A stretch of DNA of 64,000 bases. Source: Dactylorhiza incarnata (Eukaryota > Streptophyta > Magnoliopsida > Asparagales > Orchidaceae). The notes below the pieces were generated by a model that was given only the letters and a program-made list of their open reading frames with translations, searched no databases and was not told the DNA's origin. Below are positions 55,490 through 64,000 of the stretch, one piece after another. A program made the translations under genes and the position numbers. How positions within the stretch are numbered: the first letter of the stretch is position 1; every line of letters begins with the position of its first letter. The stretch spans positions 4,421,001 to 4,485,000 of the forward strand of contig JAWHQI010000028.1 of the NCBI GenBank assembly GCA_033032865.1, read 5' to 3'.

Positions 55490-56813
55490 TGTTACACTGC
55501 TTCGTAGGACTAGATGGTGCTACTGCATGCGCAGCAACGCCCGGGGGTGTGCCCCGGGGAGCACCCGAAGTTAGAAGCAGAAGTGGAGTTCTGTTCAGCT
55601 GTCGCTGGCGACAGTGACTGTCGCCAGGCGATAGCTTCCCAGATTTGGTTCTGGTGATTTTGGGCGTTCTGAGGCAGTGGGAGTGCTACTGCATGTGCAA
55701 CAATGCCTGGGGGTGTGCCCCGGGAAGCACCCACAGCTAGAAGCCAAAATGAGGTTTTTGTTCACTGTCGCTGGCGACATTGAATGTCGCCAGGCGACAG
55801 CTCCCAGGCTGAGTTCTGGTGATGTTGTTGTGCCCACCTGTTGAGAGGACCAGAGGTCGGTGTGCCCGACCTGTAAGGGTGTCCTGGTGGATGACTTAGC
55901 GGCCCGTAGAGCCGGCTAATTGAGAATACCTGGGCTGAGGGGACGTCATACCCGCATTTCGTGTTGTACAACGAGTGTGTGAACAACGGGCATTTGGCGA
56001 ACCCGCACCCGAACCATTGTGCGCCTGATTAGTAAGCCTCGCTCAGCATGTCGGGAAGCAATGGGGAAGAGTCTTCGGACTACGATATGTTCACAATTAA
56101 AGCACGGGAGAGCCCTGGTATTCGGGCCGCCGACTTTAGCCTCGAAGGGCAAAGCCATCAAGAGTGGATGGTGGTGGAAGGCGGAGTACACCAAAGAGTG
56201 CCTGAGTGCACGAGACGTGGAGGCCATTCCCACGTTTGTGATTGTTGCATATGTATGAATTGTTGTGGGCTTTGCTAGTCGCACTCTTATATATATATAT
56301 GCTGCTGAGATTGTTTTGCATGGATGGTTAGAACTGCCACCCCCTCGAAGGGGTGGGGTCGTTATAATTTGGTCAGCTTTAGCTGACCGTTGCCCTGTTT
56401 TGCCACCGTTTTTGGTGGGCTTGTTGTACAGGTGCTGGACCGAGCGGGAACATAGCGGGCTGAAGCCCCTGCGCTGCTGCGGCCCTTGAAGGCCCTTTTT
56501 GATGTTCCTTTTGCTTTTCATGTATGGCCGGCTTGCGCGCCGATGTTGGTAAACTGTAAGGCCGTCGTGCCTAAATTTTGTGTTGTAAAACATTTATTCC
56601 TATTTTAGTAAAAGTGGACATACCCGGGTTCGGGTTTTGGTGGTTTATCTTGTCTCTTTTCTGCTTCCGCATAGAATGCTCTGAGTTAGGCATCGTTGTA
56701 TAGTGTTGTTCGATATTTCAATTAAGTGACGTTCCCGTTTGTTTTGTAGTATATGGCGTGGGGCCCCGGCCGGACCTTCTGCTATATGCTCCCGAACGGA
56801 TGGGGGTGTTACA
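55490..56813 (-). repeat. Chromovirus-type LTR (1.3 kb)
   Basis: On the minus strand it starts TGTAACACCCCC (56813), a common start for Ty3/gypsy chromovirus LTRs, and ends CAGTGTAACA (55490). An AT-rich TATA region lies near 56288-56300. It interrupts the protease of another chromovirus relic. The flanking five bases do not match, so it is not a clean solo LTR. Orientation is inferred from the end motif. Confidence 0.65.
55518..55840. repeat. Two direct repeats of about 165 bp with CpG hairpins
   Basis: TGCTACTGCATG starts at about 55517 and 55684, and both copies share GGGGGTGTGCCCCGGG and a hairpin. The hairpin arms are TGTCGCTGGCGACA and TGTCGCCAGGCGA, separated by four to five bases (about 55600-55634 and 55764-55801). 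Confidence 0.85.
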
Positions 56814-56814
56814 T

Positions 56815-57110
56815 GCAGTCTATCTGAGCGGCGTTTGCTATCAGCCAATCCATGCCCAAAATGTGGTCGAATACAGGGATTCGTAGAATCGCTGCCTCGA
56901 CTACGAACACTGCATCATCCAGCTGTGTCATGAATCGAAACCTCTTCATTGTCGTCACTGTAGATCCATTGGGTATACAGACTCAGAGCGACTCACCATC
57001 ACACTGGTGCACGAGTCTCTCTCCGTGGATAAAGTATGAGGAGGCGAAGGAGTGGGCGGCCCCTGTATCGAAGAGAGTCCTCTCCGGGTGGTTGTTCACC
57101 ATCACTATGC
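56815..57110 (-). pseudogene. Chromovirus aspartic protease region
   Basis: Minus-strand frame with VMVNNHPERTLFDTGAAHSF near 57095-57045, the retropepsin active site DTG followed by AAHSF, and near 56870 the conserved FDHILGMDWLIANAAQID. One TGA interrupts near 56983. The sequence stops at the LTR at 56813. In the family this region processes the polyprotein; this copy is inactive because it is truncated and carries the stop. Confidence 0.88.
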
Positions 57111-57232
57111 CTACGTTGGTTGTATGTTAATAATTCAAATTGCATAAATAGCCAATTGGGGGAGGCAATTATATAATGTAATATTATATGACGGTAATGA
57201 AAATAGTAGCAACAAAATTTGACAATGTGTAC
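57111..57232 (-). other. Intron-like 122-bp interruption between gag and protease
   Basis: On the minus strand it begins GTACACATTG and ends CCAACGTAG, so it has GT-AG ends. It is much more AT-rich than the coding sequence on either side and has a TTAAC branch-like site about 18 bp before the AG. Gag linker and protease frames agree across it, with the interruption falling inside one glycine codon. Seen: ends, composition and frame. Splicing is inference. Confidence 0.6.
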
Positions 57233-58103
57233 CTGTCACCACGTCAACTGGTGTAGGGCCTCTCTCTAGATATAGGGCATAAACCCTCGTCTCCACTGAC
57301 ACAGGTGGAGGGAGGAGCTTCGGTGGCTGTCGAACATGATGGCCTCGACCACGAGATCATGCAGGTCCCGTCGGTTGGCAAGGGTGCTGGTACTACTGCT
57401 GTGACATCTGAGGTAAGCCCCTGAGCGTAGGGCACTATGCCCTCATATGGCCGGACTGACGACAGTGGTTGCAGTTCCCATGGAACTGCTTGTCGGGTCC
57501 GGGTATCTGAGCTAAAGGTTGTGCTGGGATTGGATCCAATGCCAGATCCGCACGAGGAGGAAAAGGAAGGTGTTGCCTTGGCCTGTTTCGGTAGCCGATG
57601 TTGTCCCTCCTGCCCCTCTAGGCATAAGCAGGCGGCGATGTCTCAGCTGGCCGCTTTGAGGCGGTGTGAGATCTCCTCTGTATATCGGTGAGGTTGGCCT
57701 CCAAGGCATTGACCGCATCCAGTATCTCAGTAAAGGGCTTTCCCCTAAGTGCAATCATCGGTGCGCGCAAGGAGTCCTTCAATCCCTTAAAGAACTTCTT
57801 CGTCAGCTCTGCCTCAAAAATTGCAAAACATCATGTGTACTTCGCCAGCTGGCGGAACTCTCGTTCGTATGCGGTGACCGACATGTCCATTTGTCTAAAG
57901 TGTAGTAAACGCTCCTACAAAGCATCCCTATCAGTCTGACTGATAAAATGACTCGTCACTACGTCAGCAAAGTCCTCCCAGGAGATCCGCGCCACAGACC
58001 GCTCACAGATATCCTTCAGGATTGCGGATCTCCACCACGCTTGCGCATTCATATGTAGTAGAGTAACCACAAATGTCACGTACCTGTCCGCTGGGCACTG
58101 CAT
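57233..58103 (-). pseudogene. Chromovirus gag
   Basis: The retrotransposon gag core reads FVVTLLHMNAQAWW and RISWEDFADVVTSHFI (58070-57940), then ERLLHFRQMDMSVTAYEREF and QLAKYT (57913-57835), FFKGLKDSLRAPMIAL, and a CCHC zinc knuckle (CNHCRQSGHM) near 57470-57440. Stops occur near 57915, 57834, 57620 and inside the zinc knuckle (TAG near 57437), but the frame is otherwise kept. The last residues before the intron-like gap are PVDVVTG. The protein would be the capsid-nucleocapsid; this copy is dead. Confidence 0.88.
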
Positions 58104-58194
58104 GCCTCCCTGCCGTGCTCATTCATGCTTGAGTTGCCCAAGTCACTAGCCATCTATTCTTCTTATGCATCAACCACAAACTTGAGTGAAAGGG

Positions 58195-58206
58195 CTCTGA
58201 TACCAA
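58195..58206 (-). promoter_or_regulatory. Primer binding site, initiator tRNA-Met
   Basis: TGGTATCAGAGC on the minus strand, seven bases inside the LTR end. Confidence 0.9.
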
Positions 58207-58213
58207 CTATCAT

Positions 58214-58979
58214 GGACTTGTCTCCTTACAAGCTCCCGTGCGGCCTTAGCTCCTCCATGCCACTCCGCGCAGCCAAGCTAAGTCTGCCTCTCCCTGCAAG
58301 AACTAGGTGTGATGAAGAGAAGAGTGGGAAAACAACTTAAGAGAATGCTCACTAGTGAAAGAACTCAATTGTTTGTCCAAAACTTGGATTAATTGGATGA
58401 GATTAATGATGAGATCTTCCCCTTTTATAGGCCCCAAAGAGGTTTCCCTCTAAAATACAGAATATTCTAGACACATCTAAATTATTCTACACTCATCTTA
58501 TAACTATGTACAAGCCACCACACTATTCTACAATATTCAAGAGTATTCTAGAATATTCTAGATTACTCTCAATCTCTACGCACTTCTAGATACTTCTACA
58601 CTATATAATTTACATGAATTCTCTAGAATGCTCCCATGAGACAACTCTAGAATTCTTTATCATCTTCCTATGCACTGTCCCAGATATTTCTATAATCTTC
58701 CCAAACAATAACCCCAAAGATGATGATCCATCTTCAAGACTTCTCTCCACTATTCCGGAGACTTCCGCATCCTCTTGCGTCATAGGATGTCATGTCTTTG
58801 CTTGGGCATGCTCCGCTCATGCATGAACAACTCGAGTATGAAGTCATGCTTATACCAAGGGCTCCCACACCCAAGTCCTTGACCTCCTCGAAGCTTTGTC
58901 GCATCAACATGCGACCTATTGTACCAGCCACGCATGCATACATGGTCACAATTGTGTCTTGAGCTATAAGACCGTGACA
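58214..58979 (-). repeat. 5' LTR of the chromovirus (766 bp)
   Basis: On the minus strand it starts TGTCACGGTC (58979) and ends AAGTCCA (58214). CTATAAAAGG lies at 58430-58421. The stretch 58490-58620 is rich in repeated TTCTAGAATATTC-like phrases. Confidence 0.75.
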
Positions 58980-59344
58980 TGACGCATGTGGTGGCTCCTG
59001 ATATGCAGGAGCTTCTGGTGGATGAGATGCTCACAACCATGGTTCGGGAGAAGTGCAAGGATGCGGAGATGGCTGCCCAGGCCGCCTTCGAGTCGACGAC
59101 ATTCACTGCCATCGTCGCCAGGACTGCGATGGAGCACTACCGGTCAGAAACGCAAAGGAGAAACTCCATTGACTCCAACAGTCTGAAACGAAACAAACGT
59201 AGGCACGAATACACCCATTCAAACTCATGCTCCAGTTCCTTTGACCTCAGATGCAGAGTAAGTAGGGTCAGCTCTCTCCAAATTGAGTCGGAGCATCCGA
59301 GGAGCAAAGATATTTTGTCCGCCGAGAGCGACGGCGATGATTAA
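58979..59344 (+). pseudogene. Unrecognised open frame, likely 3' end of a host gene cut by the LTR
   Basis: 121 codons from an ATG that overlaps the LTR edge to the TAA at 59342. The first 55 residues look helical (ELLVDEMLTTMVREKCKDAE, AFESTTFTAIVARTAMEHYR). The rest is Arg/Asn/Ser-rich, with a KRNKRRHEY stretch that could be a nuclear signal, and ends SAESDGDD. GC content and codon use look gene-like compared with the flanks. The real coding region probably continued upstream, where the chromovirus LTR now stands. I do not recognise the family and see no splice acceptor to fix the exon edge. A chance open frame is possible. Confidence 0.45.
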
Positions 59345-59960
59345 CTCGTCGGGCAACAATGACTAAGGCTCATAGTTTTGCAGGACTGAGAAAACATGAT
59401 ATCAAAGTTAATAACCTGTTGTTCGATAGCAATGACCGAGGCGTGAATGAATGATTTTATTTTCTACTTATGCGAGCCCGAGCTCTGTTTTAAGGGGAGT
59501 TGGAGGCGTCGGGCGGCTTCGGTGAGAGGAAGGAGGAAGGAGACGTCGGGTTGCGGATAACTACATAAAAAAAGTGTTTTTTTTTTAATTTTGGGGTGCG
59601 GAAAGCTAAAGACGGTTGCGGCTAACAATTATCATAATTTATAACATATTTTCAATAATTTATAACATATTTTTCAATAATAAATCATATATATTTCAAT
59701 CACAGACGTTATCCAAAGACGATGAATGTTATTTTTCCTCATGGCAAAATCATTTGTGCGATAATTTATTAATATATGCGACATAAAGTTCCTACACCAA
59801 AATAAATTTAAAGATCTTTACAAGCATTCAACTAAAAATAAATAGAATTACATCTCTTCATACAATTTTCGTAGTAGAATGGTTATCACTTATTCTTGTA
59901 ACTGTCTGGATCATCTTGCATAGCATAGTTTATGGATGCATTGGACATTAATTATCATGT
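59345..59960. other. No gene; possible 3' UTR then AT-rich sequence
   Basis: GC-moderate to 59560, then AT-rich with the small dispersed 'ttataacatatttttc' phrase near 59640-59690. Confidence 0.4.
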
Positions 59961-61026
59961 TAATTGAGGTCAATATTAAAATTTGTCTCAAAATTACTAA
60001 GTTATTCAAGATTTATGTTCTATATTTCAAGACAAAAGTAGCAATTTTTTTATTAGATAACCAAGTATTAACACGGTATGAATTCACAAAAAATATTTAA
60101 AAAATAAAATAATTGAATGTTATTTGTATGGTTTAGAACCGTGACAATGAGTATTTTCATACTTTAACATTTTATTATTTGCCACAATTTAATTTCTTTG
60201 ACAATCTTTTTAAAATAATAATAATAATGCTATTTACCATAGCTGCGAAATATCGGCAATTTATTCAACCACTACTTCTTGTCATTTTAATATGAGCCGC
60301 TAAATTTTCATAAAAATCTCTGCTTGATATAAAGGGTCTGCTTGTTTCGGCGGTGAGAGCTGTAGCGGGGAATGAGAGCGTTGACAATGAAGTGGTGAGA
60401 CATAGAGGGGATGGCTGCAGTCCAAAAAAGATCAAAAATAATGTTTTGGAGCGGTGGCAATAGTAATTGGAGGTTTACCAAACATTTTTTTAGCGTTTTT
60501 ATTTTCCTCTCAATGGAGATGGAGCAAAAACATGATTTTGTGAACTTTTCTTCCACAAAATTTTCTCCTTAACTACGGCTAATATCCAATACTCATAAGA
60601 AATCCAAAATTATTTTAAAGATTTATAAAACATTTGAAAAATAAATAAATGAATTAGAAAGGAAGTGATATCATTTTTAAAATACAGCCTGTTACAATTG
60701 ATTTTAGCTTAAAGTTACTAAAAAATTGGCCAGTACCTTAGTACAGAAAAAATAATCTAAAATGCATATATGTGGCATCAATAATTAATTAGAATAAATA
60801 TTTTTAATTCATATAAAATGAACCTTTTGATTTGTTATATGGAGTTGAATTATTTTATATTCGACATTATTTATATTTATAAAAGAACAATATTTTAAAT
60901 AATATTATCAATAATTTAGTTTTCAATAAAATCAAGAATATATTTTTCTCCCCGCCCTAAGAGCTTGATTGGGATTGTCAATATTAAATGTAAGATTTGA
61001 TTTCCTAAAAAAAGTTTAATTCCAGT

Positions 61027-61034
61027 TATAAAAG
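61027..61034 (+). promoter_or_regulatory. TATA box of MADS copy 2
   Basis: TATAAAAG, 56 bp before the start codon, at the position equivalent to that of copy 1. Confidence 0.7.
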
Positions 61035-61082
61035 CCAGGTCTGCTCTCCAAATCAAAGCACTCTTGAAATCAAAGCAGAGGA

Positions 61083-62138
61083 ATGCCGAGGAAGAAGCTC
61101 ACTTTGGCCTACATCACCAATGCCGGCGCTCGAACGGCGGCGTTGAAAAAGCGCCGCCTCGGCCTTCTGAAGAAGGCGCAGGAGCTCGCCATCCTCTGCG
61201 ACGTGCCTGCCTGCGCCGTTCTGTACGCTCCGGGAGAGCCCGCGCCGGTGGTTTGGCCGTCGCCGGAGGTGGCGATGAGTCTATTACGTAAGATCAACTC
61301 CACGGAAGGCTTCCTCAAGCCCAACAATACCATGAACCGGGAGAAGCTCCACCTGAAGCGACTAGCAAATGTGCGCGCAGGGTATAGCCGCGTCATCGCC
61401 GAAAATGCCGAGCTTTCCGGCGAAGTTGTCCTCCGCGGTTGCGTCTCAGGCCGCCCTTTTTCAAATCTGAACTTTCACGAGCTCCAGTCCGTTAGCGGCG
61501 CGCTCTCTCGTCGGGCTCAGGCGGTGGACACCTGGATTCGGAAGATGTCGGAAGGTGCCGGCGAGATTGCCCTGCAGACATCGCCGCCTCCCCTGTTGAC
61601 GCCGTCCGTGAAAGAAACCGTCGGACAGGACGGTGCAGAGGCATTTGACGCGTTGCATACAGAATGCTCTTGGATGGACGGCGTCGGCCAGGCAGCGCCG
61701 CCGGGGTGCGATCAGCCCGAGATTTACAGCGTGGAGAAATGGACGGATGATTTTGACCCGGCGGAGTGGGATGTCTTCCATGGTTCAGAGATGGAGTGGA
61801 ATGTCTTCCCAGCTGGTTCCCCGCCTCCATCACCGCCTCTCCAGAACCCTGCTCCCCTGTTTCCTCTCCAGAATCCTGCTCCCCTGTTTTCTCCTCCGAT
61901 GGTCGACGGGGGCGTTGGGTTCAAAGGTGCGTCGGAGATTGACGAGGCTTTAGAACATCAGTGGTGTTCGACGGGCTCGGAAGGCGGCGGTGGTGATGCC
62001 GCGCCGGCGGCGGTCTACGATGTTACGGACATTGGCGGTGACGGGACATCCGCGGAAATGTTTAGCTCGGAGTCGGAGATGGAGATGGAGACCTATACCA
62101 ATTCCTTTACCTGGGACGAGTTCTTTGCCTCCTTTTAA
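61083..62138 (+). CDS. Type I (M-gamma) MADS-box transcription factor, copy 2
   Basis: Intronless, 351 residues, about 95% identical by eye to copy 1. The MADS domain is intact (PRKKLTLAYI, KKRRLGLLKKAQELAILCDV, CAVLYAPGE, VVWPS). Differences include Asn-Ala for Asn-Gly at residues 13-14, Ala-Pro-Gly-Glu-Pro for Ser-Pro-Gly-Glu-Ser, Arg-Lys-Ile-Asn near residue 70, Glu-Leu-Ser for Asp-Leu-Phe near 110, and one extra Thr near the C-terminus. The acidic Pro-rich tail and FTWDEFFASF end are kept. No stop or frameshift in either copy suggests both are, or recently were, under selection. The same clade call and caveats apply as for copy 1. Confidence 0.93.
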   Translation: MPRKKLTLAYITNAGARTAALKKRRLGLLKKAQELAILCDVPACAVLYAPGEPAPVVWPSPEVAMSLLRKINSTEGFLKPNNTMNREKLHLKRLANVRAGYSRVIAENAELSGEVVLRGCVSGRPFSNLNFHELQSVSGALSRRAQAVDTWIRKMSEGAGEIALQTSPPPLLTPSVKETVGQDGAEAFDALHTECSWMDGVGQAAPPGCDQPEIYSVEKWTDDFDPAEWDVFHGSEMEWNVFPAGSPPPSPPLQNPAPLFPLQNPAPLFSPPMVDGGVGFKGASEIDEALEHQWCSTGSEGGGGDAAPAAVYDVTDIGGDGTSAEMFSSESEMEMETYTNSFTWDEFFASF

Positions 62139-62150
62139 GCAATTATTATT

Positions 62151-62156
62151 AATAAA
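62151..62156 (+). terminator. Polyadenylation signal of MADS copy 2
   Basis: AATAAA thirteen bases after the stop codon. Confidence 0.55.
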
Positions 62157-62256
62157 AATGAATGAAACTGCTGCATTTATGGAGATAGGATTTGATGTGT
62201 AATTAGAGTTATGAAATCTTCTTTAATACAAGTCTACTTAGTTATAATGCCTCTTG

Positions 62257-62282
62257 TTTACCTGGGACGACGAGTTCTTTGC
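62257..62282 (+). repeat. Templated copy of MADS C-terminal coding sequence in the 3' flank
   Basis: TTTACCTGGGACGA, then CGA, then GTTCTTTGC repeats the coding sequence at 62105-62128 of the same gene with a three-base insertion. Copy 1 lacks it at the equivalent place (near 41195). Confidence 0.85.
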
Positions 62283-62740
62283 TATAATCAATTAATAATG
62301 CCTCTTCTTTCTTGTCTTCTTCTTAAATAAGTAATCCGAGCATTTTCAATTCACTTTTATTTATTCTTTATAGCAAATTTAATTTTGCACAATTTAGAAG
62401 ATTATTTTTTTTGAGGAAAAAATACATTTCAGATAACATAATATTATTCTGAAAGAATTCCTCAAGGCACTTCTCATAATTTTTTATTAAAAATATACAA
62501 AATTAGATCAATATTATTTATACTTATTCAATTCACATAATTATTGATTATTTTACAAATATGCATATAAAAATATTATTAATATCACACTCATTAATTT
62601 ATTTATGAAAAATTGAAAATTTTATAATAAAATAATTTGACATAAAATCTAGTTGATACATCCAAGTATTCAAGTATAAATACTTTATAACATGACATGT
62701 CATTTTTCATCATCATCATCATAAAGCTATTCATTATTAT

Positions 62741-62985
62741 TATGTGAACTAATATATGAACTGAATCATCAATTATGCCCACTAATATGAATTCAGGAAA
62801 AAATATCAACCGCTCATCAAAATTCAATCATTCAAGAATGCTTGAGCTAGTCACCTTCGACCACCCACCTTGTCAACCTACTAGAATCATCAATGAGCAT
62901 CAAGAAGTGGAAACTAATACGTAGCTCAAAACTAATCTTGGCGTAGTGCATGCTTCAGAGAAACGATCATCTCTACTTCAAACAG

Positions 62986-63035
<50 letters not shown>

Positions 63036-63289
63036 TATCAAAATTTCACTTGGAAGTTAGCATAATTAATGGTTGCACCATTCATGCTTTTGAAATTACA
63101 GAAGCCTCCCCTGTAAGTTTGTGCTTCATAACATCTATTCGCAAAAAAATTCCCTTGGATTTAAATTTCAAGGTTTTTTTTGTGCATGAATGTTATGAAA
63201 TGTACTCTTACATGGATGTTTTTTGTAATTTCAAATGTAAGAGGGTGCAGCTTGCAATTTAGCAAACTTAGAGGGTAATTATATATATA
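62741..63289. other. No gene recognised
   Basis: AT-rich sequence with a GT microsatellite; short open frames are without known motifs. Confidence 0.4.
62991..63032. repeat. (GT)21 microsatellite
   Basis: An uninterrupted run of 21 GT units preceded by GTGTTT. Likely polymorphic in length. Confidence 0.97.
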
Positions 63290-63880
63290 TAGAGAGAGTG
63301 TGTACAATAAGGCTCGAAAGGCCCAGGACGGGCCCGACCTTTTCCTAGTCGGGTTCGGGCCTGGCTTCTACCAGGCCCAGGCCTCCTCTTCATGAGGGGG
63401 CTTATCTAGGCCTTGCAGGCCGGGCCTGGCCCGACCCCCCAAAATTTAGTTATTTAATTAAAAAAAACCAAAAAATAATTAATAAACAAAAAACCATAAA
63501 TCCCGCCCTCAACAGGATTTACTATGTATTTCCCGGCCAGTGGCAGGTTTTACCATGCCCGGTGGGATTTACAGCTTGGCCTAGCATCGGGCGCACGACA
63601 GGCTTGCGCTGAGCCTAGGCTTGCGCTGAGTCCAGGCTTGTGCCGAGCCTAGGCTAGGCCTGAGCTGGGCCCAGACCAGTCCTACGTCGGGCCCAGACCA
63701 GGCCTAAGCCGGCCCCATGTCAGGCCGAGATCCTGGGCTTAGCATGGGCGTGGCTAGGGCTGGGCACCAAGCCTGGCTTATGGATGAAAATGGGGCCTTG
63801 TTAGGCCCCTATGCTTAGCTCGGGCCTTTCCAGATCGGGCCCCAATGAGCTTTCGGACTCAGGCTTTTTGGACACGTCTA
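63290..63880. mobile_element. GC-rich hAT-like element, non-autonomous
   Basis: The left end GTGTACAATAAGGCTCG and the inverted right end GTGTCCAAAAAGCCTGAG resemble each other and the hAT end in the tandem array (GTGCGCATAAGGCCTGG). Inside are GC-rich GGGCCTGG/CCAGGCCC motifs (63311-63440), an AT-rich middle, and repeats of GCTTGCGCTGAGCCTAG type (63603-63660). No transposase. The target duplication is not evident, so the edges are approximate. Confidence 0.55.
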
Positions 63881-64000
63881 GTCCACACCAAGCATGATTA
63901 AAGATATTGAGTTAATAATATGGAATTGTAATGTGCAAGCCATATCGTCTATTCACATACTAAAAAATCTATAAATTTTTTAGTGAGAATTTCGGCATGC
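63881..64000. other. AT-rich end of window
   Basis: Nothing recognised in the last 120 bases. Confidence 0.4.

Larger units (their letters stand above)
56815..58979 (-). mobile_element. Ty3/gypsy chromovirus, 5' part (LTR, gag, protease)
   Basis: On the minus strand: 5' LTR (58979-58214), initiator tRNA-Met primer site (58206-58195), gag (58103-57233), an intron-like gap, and protease (57110-56815), then a foreign LTR. RT, RNase H and integrase are missing. Confidence 0.85.
59961..62740 (+). repeat. Segmental duplication carrying MADS copy 2
   Basis: Partner of 38895-41649, in the same orientation about 21 kb away. The flanks differ by many small indels; the coding part is nearly identical. 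Confidence 0.92.

Noticed and set aside
1..64000. tRNA, rRNA, CRISPR or bacterial-type features
   Set aside because: Nothing with the required structure was seen; the direct repeats are explained by transposon arrays and minisatellites.

Overview
This window is plant nuclear DNA, most likely from a eudicot. The evidence is two intronless type I (M-gamma) MADS-box genes, relics of Ty1/copia Sireviruses and Ty3/gypsy elements of the Tat and chromovirus types, and plant hAT elements. I see no bacterial, organellar, tRNA or rRNA features and no CRISPR array. Only the two MADS genes look like intact host genes; a few short pieces look like exon remnants of other host genes.

Layout. 1-3.4 kb: mostly unassigned, with a small ARID-like coding fragment. 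3.4-6.45 kb: a deleted minus-strand Sirevirus with one LTR. 6.45-7.67 kb: a Ty3/gypsy RNase H-integrase relic. 7.67-16.3 kb: a plus-strand Sirevirus with a 1.6-kb 5' LTR, an open gag, a pol broken by stops and frameshifts, several polypurine tracts and a truncated 3' LTR. 17.2-18.5 kb: a Tat-type gypsy LTR holding a small hAT element with a perfect 8-bp target duplication. 18.5-36.7 kb: a tandem array of about 2.5-kb units. 36.9-38.9 kb: an orphan exon and a copia 5' half. 38.9-41.65 kb: MADS gene copy 1, followed by an 866-bp inverted-repeat element. 42.6-49.3 kb: a second Tat-type gypsy element, invaded by other LTRs and carrying a 90-bp minisatellite. 49.3-55.2 kb: the 3' half of a third Sirevirus with a long env-position ORF. 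55.5-59.0 kb: chromovirus gag-protease and two LTRs. 59.0-59.3 kb: an unrecognised open frame. 60.0-62.7 kb: MADS gene copy 2. 63.3-63.9 kb: a GC-rich hAT-like end sequence.

The central structure is the 18.5-36.7 kb array. Each unit joins the upstream region, TATA box and first nine codons of an M-gamma MADS gene to the terminal part of a hAT transposon whose transposase fragment runs antisense. The hAT terminus supplies the TAG that ends the nine-codon MADS stub. There are eight promoter copies and seven hAT copies. The array lies about 2.2 kb upstream of the intact MADS copy 1, in the same orientation. It was apparently built from a third paralogue by one fusion at a short shared sequence, followed by tandem amplification.

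Other notable structures are: a TATA-containing promoter-like module with CpG-rich 20-bp repeats in front of the Sirevirus env-position ORF; a 122-bp GT-AG intron-like interruption placed exactly in frame between chromovirus gag and protease; and CpG-rich hairpins of similar design upstream of the TATA box in several unrelated LTR families, one of which also occurs inside gag coding sequence. All assignments come from reading the sequence; no database search was possible.
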